From contig JACCGJ010002638.1 of NCBI GenBank assembly GCA_013407085.1, positions 1-64,000 on the forward strand: DNA of 64,000 nucleotides, given 5' to 3'. The position numbers were made by a program, and so were the translations under genes. The DNA comes from Atriophallophorus winterbourni. Taxonomy: Eukaryota > Platyhelminthes > Trematoda > Plagiorchiida > Microphallidae. Below, piece after piece: positions 1 to 11,300 of the stretch. Below the pieces are notes generated by a model. The model was not told where the DNA came from, did no database searches, and saw only the letters and a program-made list of their open reading frames with translations. The stretch's first letter is position 1. Each line of letters opens with the position of its first letter.

Positions 1-584
1 AAATTGCTGCATGCCGGGATAATAATTCTTTTCTGTTAGATTTCTTTTGAATAGATTATTGTTGATAGTTTCGTTACATCTTCAGTATCTCAAAGAGATC
101 TGCCTCCATGGTTCACTACGTGTGCACAGTTCGTTGTTGAACCGCATTTGTATCGTTAGATGGCCATAATAAAGCGTGCTACCAATTGTCTCCGGTATCG
201 CTAGTGTTCGATTGCTAGGTTAAATTGTGACGTAATTTTATTTTCAGTGCTATTAATATCCAAGTCAAATATCAGCTCCGAGTAAGCGATAATACTTTGT
301 CATAAACGCTTTCACAGAATAAGATATTTCAGATGCATTTCAACAGACAAATTAATCAGGGTTTCAGATTGTGTTACCCTGATACGTAGGCTAAAATCTT
401 TCGCGAATCCCAACTTTGCAAGGGTGAAAATTTCGCAATCTAAATTGCGAATCCTATCAAAGAGAAAAACATACACCGAGATTACGCAACTCTAAGAATC
501 TGATCAATTGAGCGACTATATATGTTTGAGACCTTCAATTGATGCTCTCATAATCAACACGCTCACACAGGAATATACAGTCCG
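1..584. other. No recognised gene
   Basis: AT-rich sequence in which I see no coding exon, tandem repeat or RNA gene. The shared repeat described next starts at about 585. Confidence 0.5.
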
Positions 585-680
585 TTTCTGAGAGATTATT
601 CCTCCCGAATCGGACTGTTTAGTCATTCGAAAAGCTGTCGAACATGAAAAATCATGCGATTGTGATATACTTCCATGGTT
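585..680 (+). repeat. Dispersed repeat X (copy 1), fused to a CR1 fragment
   Basis: This segment matches the reverse strand at about 38,915-39,020 closely, including the stretch CTCCCGAATCGGACTGTTTA, and overlaps partly with 6,380-6,425. In the 39 kb copy it follows the C-terminal region of an RTE-like reverse transcriptase, so it is probably the 3' end of that element. Here it stops at the CCATGG near 677 and passes directly into a CR1 reverse transcriptase in the same orientation. Confidence 0.6.
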
Positions 681-1880
681 GATAATAACTCCGATTTATA
701 GAGGTGGTAGCCGTTCAGACACAACAAATAATAGACCGGTAAAGCTACTTCCGGTGATCTCTAAATTAATGAAACGTGTTGTGACTGCGCGCATAAGAAA
801 ACATTTCGAAAACCAAAATATTTTGACTGCAGCACAACACGGTTTTCAAAATCGTTGCTGTTTATCTAACCTTCTTACAACGTTTGAGGATTGGACCAAG
901 GCACCAGACGAAGGTGAGGCTGTACATGTTTGCTACATCGACATTTCCAAAGCTTTCGATAGAGTCAACCATGACATTCTAATAAAAATTCTCATAATAA
1001 CGGGAATTTTGCTGAATTGGATAAGGGACTATCTAATAGATAGACACGTCCAAGTTCGCGTTGGCAGCAGCTTCTCAAGAAGAATGGACGTCACAAGTGG
1101 AGTTCCGCAAGGCTCGGTGCTTGGACCTCTTTTATTCTTGGTGTGTATGAACGATATAGTAGAGGGTATTGTATGTAAGTTGATACTGTTTCCGATTATA
1201 TTAAAATATGGAATCGTGTCAGGTCTGTTAATGACTGTAGGGCATTACAACATGATCTGTGAACCTTATTTCGTTGGTCTCAAACAAATGAGTTAACATT
1301 TCGCACTGTGAAATGTAAATGCTGCGGCTTGGAAAATCTCTGCACCACACGTATCAGCTTGGCACGCAAGATCTTGTCTGGCCCACAGCAAAAAAAGAAT
1401 CCGGTATCTGGATGACGTTTAACGTTAAGCCTGGACATCATTGCCGGACAGTTGACAATTAGGCCTGCCGTATCTTGAGTCTTCTAAAAAGGATATTCAG
1501 GATTTTTGCGCCCGAAACTTTACCCCGTTAATTAATACTTATGTATGTCATGTGATGGAATATTTCATTCAAGCCTGGGCAACATGGCTGAGGAAGGATA
1601 TCGAATTGCTTGAAATGATTTATCAAAGCCTTTTAAAAAGCGAATGTTAAAACTAAATCTACTCGATTTTACCCGACGACGGATACGAATTGACCTCCTG
1701 TTGGCATTCAAAATCTTGCATACTAAAAACCATCCCTTTAAACACATGCTAAAGCCCAATGGCCTTACTTGAAAACGAAAACATTCGAAGGTTTTAAATA
1801 TTCCGCATTCTGGATTGGATATACGTCATAATTTTTCTCGGTAAAGATTTGTTTCACTTGGAACTTTTTTGAGTCAAATT
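680..1880 (+). mobile_element. CR1-like retrotransposon fragment (reverse transcriptase)
   Basis: The 5'-truncated reverse transcriptase of a CR1/Jockey-type non-LTR element. The open part (679-1296) starts in the PIYRGGSRSD region, then [31 protein letters not shown] and [14 protein letters not shown]. After about 1,160 it breaks into frames: the FADD region is damaged, and C-terminal pieces such as [14 protein letters not shown] can still be read between 1,640 and 1,860. It belongs to the same subfamily as the minus-strand copy at 28.9-30.3 kb and the 3' piece at 14.4 kb. Its 3' end is cut off where antisense CR1 sequence begins near 1,880. Not functional. Confidence 0.85.
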
Positions 1881-2358
1881 TTACTTCGTACCAGTTTCGT
1901 AGATCATTTATAAATATTAAGAACAGTATTGGACCGAGTAATGGAACTTGCGGGAAATTTTGCCATCTATTCTGACTTACGCTTCGCGTTTAGACAGGTA
2001 ACTTACAAACCATTTCCAGTAGTAAGGAGTGATCAACTTGCTCGAAAGCTTTAGATATATCTAAGTAACAGTCATGTACAGAACTCCCATCGTCTCGCAC
2101 TTGCTTCCAAGTTAGACAAGCATGAATGTTTTTTTCTAAGTCCATGTTGTGTCTGAAAAATAATATCTTGACTGTCAAGGTGCCTGATAATAACTTTCAC
2201 ATACCAAGCGTTCCAATACTTTAGAAACCACTGAAAGGACCGTCACAGGGCGGTAAATGGCCAGATCCGAAAGACTACAACCTTTGTAGATTGTTGTCAT
2301 AACTCCGGTTTTCCACTCGGCTGGTACGATTGCCGTATTTAGTGTGTTTAAATAAATC
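1880..2358 (-). mobile_element. CR1 reverse transcriptase fragment, 3' part of a split element
   Basis: Read on the minus strand this gives reverse-transcriptase motifs in order: AIVPAEWKTG, YKGCSLSD, YRPVTVLSVVSK, TQHGLRKKHS, ISKAFEQVDHS and, near 1,900, LGPILFLIFINDL. Several frameshifts are present. It probably continues the minus-strand fragment at 3,299-4,835. A plus-strand CR1 at 2,359-3,298 separates the two halves, because the protein order resumes on the far side with only a few residues missing. Confidence 0.75.
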
Positions 2359-3298
2359 GCATAGTGATATTAAAATATGGAAGCAAATCCGATCTAATGA
2401 AGATTGTTTAATGCTGCAAAACGACTTGGATGTTCTGTATCGCTGGTCTCTAGAGAATCAAATGCCTTTCAGCCTACGTAAATGTCATATGTTACAGCTT
2501 GGCCGTAACTTCGAATAAACATACCATCTAGGCCACGATATCCTAAATTGGACCACCACTGAAAAGGACCTCGGAATTTGGATTACTAATAACCCGAAAC
2601 CGAATATGCATTGTAGAAAAGTGTTTAATCGGCCATGTGGTATATTATGAAACCTGATAAGAATTTTCGGACGGTTCTCATCCAAAACAATTCCTCGTAT
2701 TTTAAATAATTACATCCATCCAACGATGGATTATTTGATCCCAGCCTGGGCACCGTGGTTGCGTAAAGACATCGAGATCCTGGATCGAATATACCACAAA
2801 GATACAAAGTTAGTTGAAGGGATGCAGCGGGTCCCGTATCAAGAGCGAATGGCCATCCTTGGTTTGCGTGATTTTACACGAAGACGAATGAGGATCGACC
2901 TGATTCTGGCTTACAAGATACTGCGGATCGAAAACCATCCGCTTAGCGAACTAATAAAAGTAAACTCCCCTCGAAATACACGCAGTCACTCGTGTTGCCT
3001 CGAAATACCGCACCGCGACTTGATTGTCGTCGCTATTTCTTCTCTGTGCGTATCTGCTTTCTATGGAATGCGCTACCGCAAGATGTTGTGAATGCAACGA
3101 CAATTGATGTTTTCAAATCGAAATTGGATGCATACGTCAAACAAAACCCTGAATTTGGCCCGGTGTATTGAAGCAACATGAACCCAGAAAAAATATTAAC
3201 AATGTGATTTTGATTAAATTTTTCTTTTTGCAATAGTTGTCATCCAATGGTACGTGTAAAGCATTAGCTTTTATCACCATAAAATCTTGATTCTTGAG
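2359..3298 (+). mobile_element. CR1 3' end inserted in an older CR1
   Basis: The C-terminal half of a CR1 reverse transcriptase, starting at DIKIWKQIRS (just after the FADD box), then [15 protein letters not shown] and the open stretch 2726-3091 (WAPWLRKDIEILDRIYHK, RRRMRIDLILAYKIL). The 3' end reads ACCATAAAATCTTGATTCTTGA, which matches the 3' termini of other CR1 copies in the window. Frameshifts and stops interrupt it. The body is flanked by antisense CR1 on both sides, so this is a nested insertion. Confidence 0.8.
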
Positions 3299-4835
3299 CC
3301 ACAAAGCACCAGCTCACATGACTTCAAAATAGCCGGTGTTATTCCGTCTTCCCCCGAAGATTTGTTTACATTTAGCCCGGGTAAATGCTTTCGAACAACC
3401 GTGGGATTCACATCGACACCACATAGGCTTTCCACCTCTATTGAACGTAGCAAAGATGTTGACAGGGACACACACTTTGGAAAACAGACTTGCGTCACAA
3501 TAGTGCACCTGTCCAATACTAAATAAATCGTTATTAGGCGATGTTAGTCAATTTTATTTTGGATATACCTACCATTTAATTAAGTATCGCTCTGGACGGT
3601 GAATTTCGTTGAACACAGAACTGTTATCTTGCTAATATTGCCAGAATGAGAAACTCTTACGGAAAATGCTTATTATTCAATGTATGAGATGAATACGAAC
3701 ACGTTCATAGCGTGAGCAGCTCTAACAGCAGTATTGCAATTCAGACTTGGCTGGCATGCTCGGTATTTTTCGTTCACCACCCGGATCATGCCGATTGACT
3801 CCAATAGGCCAACAAACTTAGTTTTCCGACTTGATATGGCAACCGCTGACTGTATCAGTGGCCTTGAACGCATGCTGTCTGGATTCCTGTCTGACTTTCG
3901 AATTTGTGTGTGCGTGTCGGAGGCAGACCGGTCTTTACGATTGTTCGACTAACCACGATTTGACGCATAAATGAATACGCGATTAGGCCGAGATTACGAA
4001 GCACGATCAACGAAAGTTGCATGAACGATATTAGCATTTTTGGTTTGAAGGATTTTGGATCATATATAGAACACCAAAATGGCTTATTACTCTTGAGTGA
4101 ATAGGAAGTTATTGTAACGTTCGAAATATAAGCGAGCGAAATTCTCCAGCAATCTGAAATGACTGAGAATGGAACGACCACAATCCATTAATTTTAATCC
4201 GAGTTTCCTGACTGGTAACCAAACTATGCACGGGTTTTGTAAGCGAGTAATCATGCAGACGTGTTACCTTTGTTCGGGACAATATGCGGTTCAAAGTACA
4301 ACAAAGGTAACTGAAAAAATATAATCGATTGAATGCAGAATGAAGCGACTTGCTTCATGGAGCCTCTCAGACTAACCAGCACTATCAAAGATGCGTTGCG
4401 CTTCGTCGCTACCATGTTCCTTGGGTAATGTTGGTTGATTAGTAATAGAAATTGAAGAAATGGCGTATTGCGCTTTTTACAATAGGATCGCTTCTTTCGA
4501 TTGGCGGCTTATAGGCAACATTCTCTACAAGGGTAGGATCTGATGAAAGTATTAATTCGAAGGTAGACGGCCGGTATGATCCCCTCATACGAGTAAATCC
4601 CGTAACGTGGTTATAAGCAGGCGCGTAATCCAACACGGTTCGAAGTTGATAGTTAAGTATCTCTGATGGATAATCATCCCTGCTGTAGAGCTGGGGAAAG
4701 TTGAAATCCCTCATGATCAATGTTTGGGTATTGTGCCGCGTTGTTACATTGCACAAAGCATAAAACAGTTTATTGTTTAGGTCGGGAGTTGCTGATGAAA
4801 ACGATAGATCACTCCAATAATGCAGTCCTCAACTG
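3299..4835 (-). mobile_element. CR1 fragment: endonuclease to pre-RT region
   Basis: From right to left on the minus strand: an endonuclease piece at 4,835-4,439 (IIGVIYR, MRDFNFPQL, HVTGFTRMRG, STFELILSSDP), about 900 bp with no readable motif, then the linker before the reverse transcriptase at 3,516-3,299 (LPGLNVNKSSGEDGITPAIL). This is the upstream part of the split element continued at 2,358-1,880. The endonuclease catalytic core is only partly present and the element is dead. Confidence 0.7.
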
Positions 4836-4864
4836 AAGTAAGAGTCAGAAAGCTTACTTACTTT

Positions 4865-6150
4865 ACTTTTTTGCGGCTGGCTCCACGGGTGGATTAGCCG
4901 GCTTCATTGATGTCTCGGATCGCACCAGCCCACGCACGTCGATCGGAGGCGAGATCGTTGCAGATCGTAATCCAGTCTCGTTCCCACCTGCGAACTCCGT
5001 AGACGGTACGCAGACCCAGGGTGTCTACATCCTCTTTCACAGTTGACAGCCAGGTTTTCACTTGACCACCTTGCCGCCGACGTCAGGTGCGAACGAGTTT
5101 TGGAAGTGCTGTGTCTGTCTTTCGGAGGACGTGGCCAAACCATTGCAGCCTTCGCCGTTGTATGTGAGCGGAAAGTGGGGATAGTCCGCTGCAACGCTCT
5201 CGTACGGCTGCGTTAGATACTCGGCCAGTATATCGGATGCCCAAGATTACCCTAAGGCACCAATGGTCGAACACTTCTAATGTGCGTACATCCTGTGACC
5301 TTAAAGGCCATGTCTCGCATCCGTAAAGCAGTACAGGGCGGATCGCTGCTTGATAAACACGCGTCTTAGTTTTTAGGCTGATCCTGGGCTTGCGCCAAAG
5401 GGTGCCCTTCAGCTGCAAAAACGCATTACGAGCACGATCGACCCTTAACTTCACTTCATCTTTCGCCTGACCATTGGGCAATAAACTTGAGCCGAGGTAT
5501 TTGAAGACTGGAACGTATTCAATCGGACAACCCTGGACGCGAAGTGGCTGGATGCCTGGTGTGTCGGTATAAAAATGCCTTGGTTTTAGCCGCGTTTATC
5601 TCAAGACCGACTTTCGCGGCATTGGTACTAATGCGGTCTAAAACGCTTTGCAGCATTTCGGTATTGTCGCCCAGAACGACTATATCGTCAGCGTAGTCAA
5701 GGTCTGAAATCCATAGATCTGTTGAAATTTGCACCCCTTGATAGTATGTTAACGCCTGGTTCATTATCCAGTCTACGACATAGTTACACATAACCGACGA
5801 TAGCGGGCAACCTTACCTGACTCCTGTGTGCAAGTTAAATTCACGGGATTCTTCACCATGGGCACGAACCCGTGCCCTTGTAGAGCTGATTAGGCTCTGA
5901 TTAGGTTGACGAGCTTTAATGGAACCGCATCCGATAGCATGATGTCCCATAAACAACCACGGTCTACGGAGTCGAAGGCGGCGCGAAAGTCAATGAAGCA
6001 AGCTATCGTTTGCTGTTGATACCGTGCACGGTGCTCGAGGATCCTGCGTAAAGTAAATATTTGATCTACGCAACCCATCCCAGGGCGAAATCCACCTTGG
6101 TTGACTCTGGTGCGCAGATTTCTTTCGACGGAGAACCGATTAAGCAGGAG
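4865..6150 (-). mobile_element. RTE-like retrotransposon fragment (reverse transcriptase)
   Basis: Three open pieces in different frames. 6078-5890 contains MGCVDQIFTLRRILEHR and CFIDFRAAFDSVDR. 5791-5519 contains DLDYADDIVVLGDN, the catalytic YADD box. 5481-5083 contains LLYGCETWPLRS, CLRVILGI and RRRLQWFGHVLRKT. This motif set is typical of RTE-type endonuclease/reverse transcriptases and differs from the FADD-type CR1 copies around it. The endonuclease and N-terminus are missing. Frameshifts separate the pieces. Confidence 0.85.
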
Positions 6151-6159
6151 CTTGCATGA

Positions 6160-6330
6160 ATTTAAAACGAACTTAGACTAATGATTATGGAAGTATTCGT
6201 TTCCTAAACACTTATATACTGCTTAATCTAATTCCTCATCTTTTTTCTACACTTAGGTTTCAATTTTTACCATCCTATTGCTTTTGTTGAGCTTGTTGCT
6301 TTTTAGACCATTAAAAACCTTGAATTACCT
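6160..6330 (+). mobile_element. CR1 3' terminus with tandem tail
   Basis: A short remnant. It ends in GCTTTTTAGACCATTAAAAA followed by CCTTGAATTACCTTGAATTA, the same layout (CTTTTT, ACCATAAA, CTTGAAT repeats) as the CR1 3' ends at 19.66, 22.16 and 37.58 kb. Confidence 0.55.
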
Positions 6331-6374
6331 TGAATTACTCAAAAAGCTGCAAAACTTGAACATACACGCGTTTG

Positions 6375-6425
6375 TGATGTACATCCATGGTCGACATCGA
6401 CCGAAGGAGGCCAACAACAACGTGA
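6375..6425 (+). repeat. Dispersed repeat X (copy 2, partial)
   Basis: The stretch containing GTACATCCATGGTCGACATC matches the repeat at about 38,893-38,945 on the minus strand. It ends in CAACAACAACGTG, the point where the 38.9 kb copy is joined to CR1. Confidence 0.6.
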
Positions 6426-6429
6426 GATT

Positions 6430-8167
6430 TAGCACTAACCCCTTTGTTGCACATTTGACACGCATCACGTGCTTCCTTCTTTGTTTGAGAAATTGGATTT
6501 TCAAGAATTAATATTGCTCAAAGTTGAAACGGATATTTTCCGAACGAGCAAATTTAGAAGGGTGCAGCTCAGACAAACGAGTGAGGAATTAAATCCAAAA
6601 GTATGAGAGCACAGATTTATGCGTCCGCACAGCACGTCACGTCGTTAATAGGAAATCAAACCGGCACCTACAATATCTTTTATGCAGTGTCCAGCCATCA
6701 TAACTTGTTTTAGAAGAATTGCAAGTAAAATTGCAGATGGACTATATACGGATGCTGCAAGAAAGAAGCTGAAAGAAATCAGCGCATGTTTAAGTGAAGA
6801 GAGTGGATATGAATGGCATACGGGTCTTGATATGTGCAACACTACTATGATAAATTTAAGTTGAGCTTTAGTTATCGGTAATACCGATAGTAAGACCAAT
6901 GCTGCTACATAATGTGTCGAGCCTGGCGCCACAGTGATTAGTGCCACGAGTGTCACACATCTATTAGATTTAAATTCAGACACCGCTCTCCGAACCAAGC
7001 ACTATTTTCATTCAACACGACTAAAAGCGGAACCGACGAGCCCTTTCCAAGTACGATATAGCCACTAACGAATTCAACAGTTTGTTTAGGATAAGATAGA
7101 CATGATTAGAAGAAGACGGAGAAGGAGAATCGCATCTTAGAAAACACCTTTCAAAACAGCGAGTAAAGAAGTATATGTCAGTTTTCCTAAACGTATTGAT
7201 ATTTATTCTCAATCTTAATATTAAATAGTTGTATCGCGAGATATTTTGATAGAAGCGCATGCATATATGGATATTGTGATCTAAATTCTAGTCTTTTAAT
7301 TGAGGTGGCATAGCATATGCTTAGATTGAGTCAACAAATTCAACAGAGTGAAATACACTTTAAGACACAGGCTTTAGTAGCAAATAATCCACTACCGAAA
7401 TGTTATATGAATCAGGCATGCATCAGCGTCAGACCTAGAACGCTGCTTTCAGAAGTGAATCAATCGTCACCCTTCGCAGAATGCATCAACTTCAGAATTA
7501 TGCTCTCCAATAATTAAACAACGTAAAAATTAAACAATTCGGCGGACATTTCCTTCTCGTTTAACCGAACAACGGCAACAATAAAAAGAACATATACTCA
7601 CTGGTGAGGCGTTGCCGTCGTGCAATCAATCAAAAACGGTAAGTGCAACTAGTTGAGCGAGTGGTGCGCTGATTAGCGCGATCGATGCCCAAATTTGTAT
7701 TATATTAACCCGGTACTAACTAGTTTTACTACCTTTCCAGGCCTATTGGACCAACAGACAAGTGATTATCTCCGTTTCTTTTAACACGAAACTATATAGG
7801 TGATATGTATTCACCCACTGAACTGGGTACCAGTCTATCTCTTGATTTTATCTATTATTACACGGTGATACACATATTTTCCTAAATATTCAACTGTGAC
7901 ATGATTAGAACTTGGACTGTAATATTGTAATTTGAACGATTTATCCGCTGTGAAACCGTTGCCCCGTAATGGCCAAAGAATGAGGTTGATTAAAGTTAAG
8001 TCCACAACAGACATTAGAATAGGTCGGTCAAAATGAAGGATGACCATGTACGAACGAAACAACCGTATAATTCAAGGATAAAAGATTTTCCTAACAGATT
8101 GGCATCGATCGTGAGATCTCCAATACCAAAACAGAAATCAATGCTGGTTATTATTGCCGACGTGAAT
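6430..8167. other. Downstream flank of the G-alpha gene, no gene recognised
   Basis: A 60-codon plus-strand frame at 6,682-6,864 has no match I recognise. I found no clear AATAAA on the minus strand within several hundred bases of the stop codon at 8,168, so the 3' UTR end is not located. Confidence 0.4.
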
Positions 8168-8317
8168 TCAGATGAGTTTGCTTCGTTTTTTGTGACCGTC
8201 AATGAGGAAGCGCTGACAACACTCCAATGCATGTTTGACGCTGTCGGTGTTCACTGCACAGGTATAGTAGAACAAACATTGACGCTGGTCCTCATGATCC
8301 AAGTTTGATGTGCTTTT
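8168..8317 (-). CDS. G-alpha exon 10 (TCA box, C-terminus)
   Basis: Encodes [26 protein letters not shown] and a C-terminal helix of exactly family length ending SKLI and TGA. An alternative in-frame acceptor at 8,333-8,334 would add five residues. The final residues, which normally contact receptors, are unusual. Confidence 0.9.
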   Translation of the reverse strand, partial: KSTSNLDHEDQRQCLFYYTCAVNTDSVKHALECCQRFLIDGHKKRSKLI

Positions 8318-11300
8318 CTGCCTTGTGAGACTCTGGAACCAAAATAATTGATTGCATTCCATGTTAAACAGTCATGGTTTAATCATAGCTATCGTATCTT
8401 ATGTGCAAACATGCTATTCTAGAAATTGACCTCAGCAACCAGTCATAATACACAACCAATATGTAAGGTTTCGTTAGCTGTTTTGATTGCCTTTGTGGAA
8501 TCGTTGACATAATATGAACAGCAAAATTTATGGTAGGAGGTTGAGTCGCAATACGGATATTGTTGTGGAGTTCAACGTCACTCGCTTTAAAATGACATTT
8601 TCACCGATTAAAATTCATTTGGATATTAAACTTCAGTTCATAGGTAAAATTAGTAGGATACATCGCTAACGAGGCTCAGCGTTTTGCTTGCCGTCCAATG
8701 CTTCATCAATAGTCAATGACATTTGCTTTTGTTATACCTGTACTCAACAAAGATTTCACGAACCAAAGTTCGCGAAGATTTGAGCATAAGCAAATTGATC
8801 TACAACGTTGATTCAAATGGCTGTTCGTCATCTGGCTAATAAGTACCACATGACTGGTGCTCGTCTTGTGTGATAGGATACAAGTAAAACGAGGTAAGGC
8901 GCTGGACACGGTACTGCAATACCACCGTTATTTTATGCATAAATTTTTATTATTAATTAATCAGTGACAATAAACTTCGAATCTGAGACATGGCGTACCT
9001 GAGGAACACCCGATAAAGCTGCAAAATCATGGTAAGACTGCTAACGAACCAACTATCTTAAGTCAAGTCCCTAGAAAGTGAAATTCAACTCTGGTTAACA
9101 ATTCAATGGAAAAAATCAAGTCAGGAACAGAATAATCATGAGTTTGAATTTGACATAACGTCTCAATAATTTATTAGTCACAATTTAATGTGGCATAAGA
9201 AAAATGGTTGGTTTTGTTCGACCTTGACATTTCTTCAACCGTTTTGCGCTCTGTGATTAAATGGAATAGTACAGATCCTCTATTTTCGGCGAATAAATGA
9301 AAGTGTAATACATGTAATGAATATTTTAGCAACAGCATAGGCTAGTAAATGATGTTCGAGGCACATTGCTCTTGTAGAAATAATCCAAAACTCATGAATG
9401 TCACAGCCGTTAAGAAATATGCTTAACTCCTCAAGGCTAACTGAACCTAATCATACTGTCTCCACCTGATGACGGCAAACAGCCAGAAACCGGTAGTGGA
9501 GTGTAATTTCGGGGGATATGAGCAACACATCACTTTGGTCCTCAACTCATTATTCTGATTACCTAAATAGTTTCCAGATTCTTTTAATTAAGAAAAATCA
9601 TTGTCTGAATCTTGCTCTCATCACAGTCTCTGATATGTAGATAATTCAATCAAAGTAAACCAAGCTCTCGATTATACAAGATTATTCTCAGAATGAGAAA
9701 GAACAATTTGCATTTCTTTTGACTATATGAGGAATTGTTCAATCTTATATAATCATTTATCTAGATTTATGTCTCACATTCTTCAAAATATTTGATCGCG
9801 AGCCCTTTTTTCGTTTATTAAATCTAGCGAACATTTCGAAACCAAACTTGAATTCAACTAGTACTCACCTCAAACAAGTGCTTCACATAACAAGCTGTTC
9901 TTACGGTTTCCGGATGCGGCGGCCGTAGCTCCCGAATATCTGATAAGTCGTCGCCATTTTCTGACATACTTGCATGGTATTCAATGTACTGAATGACGTT
10001 GAAAAACTCCCGTTTTTCGGAATCTATAACAATAATTAGTGGCCTGATCCATTTGAACCCATAAAATGTTTCGAAAACATAAAATTTTATTTGAATCAGA
10101 AACATTCGAAGCTCTAACAGAAGAGCATGGCGCAGAAATCGAACGATGCACGCTGATAATGGCTTTCTGAAGTTAGGTGACTCATTCTAGCTGGCCTGTT
10201 TTATTTTGCCAGGTACTGGTCCTCCGTAGGAATGGTTATCATATTCAGGTCTCCAAAAACGCAGTTTCGCGCTTTCTTTATACCCATTTCACAATTTTGT
10301 ATGCCGTGTAGTTAAGAATGAATATATTTTAATATGTCCATCGTACGAGAGGATTGAATTCAGAACATGTCGTTGGATAGCCATACGCTTTATGAATGCG
10401 TCACAAAGGCCTCATACTTATCAGCTGGTAAAAGAGGTATATAAATTTATAGACACATTATATTCCATTAATCAAGCTTGTTGCGCTATTTAGAATACAC
10501 ATCGCGTCTTGTAGTATTGTTCAGGAGTGTCGCGGTAACTGAATGGAAACCAAAACCGTTTAATTTTCTCAAATAATATCATCAAGCGTACTTCAATAAG
10601 CATAAAAATGTTCGACATTGTAAGATTATCACTGGGTAGATGATAAAACAAGTCATTATCAAACATGTGTCCTTAATATTTCTGACAATATGGAAATCAG
10701 CTACTTGATAGAAGAACTTACCGGTTGGATGAAAATTGTTGTAAGGAGAGTCCAGTATCAACCGGACCACAGCTACTGTACAAGATAAACGACTACTTTG
10801 TCCGCTCGAAGACGGAGTTGACGTGATTGGCATGAATGCAGCCTGGCGAAAACTTAAACGGAATTTATTTGCCACATGTTTAGCGGTTAACATATTCAGA
10901 GCTCGACTGAGCGAACCGCGGCGCCATTGACGATGTGGGGCCGACTGAAACGAAAACCGCTTGGTCCGACTCGGAAATGCCTTGCGCGTGGGCGAGTTTA
11001 CCATTTGGATTGTATGCAAACTGTCTGAAGAGAGTTCGGCAGGAGTGTCTTCCTCAATTTTACGCAGCGGCGTACGTAACGGATGCGGACTCAAAGGCAG
11101 CTGGAATGAAGTCTCGATTGAGCTGGATGCATTTGACTGACAGCTCAGTTGAGAATCACACAACGCGTCGCCCGCAAATTCACGAGAATCGTTGATTGCA
11201 TATTGCGCCAAATTACATTTCCGTAGCTCGTACGCATCTAACCAGTTGGCTACGAACGTGTGCAGTTTGGTAATCCTTTGACCTTGACTAATCTTTTCGT

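Noticed and set aside
1880..3298. 5' inversion of a single CR1 by twin priming (antisense RT part followed by sense 3' part)
   Set aside because: The antisense part continues in protein order from the minus-strand pieces on the far side of the sense segment (3,299-4,835). A nested insertion explains all pieces with one event.
6682..6864. 60-codon frame after TTTTATGCAG, looking like an exon
   Set aside because: The codons look plausible but I recognise no homologue and no downstream exon.
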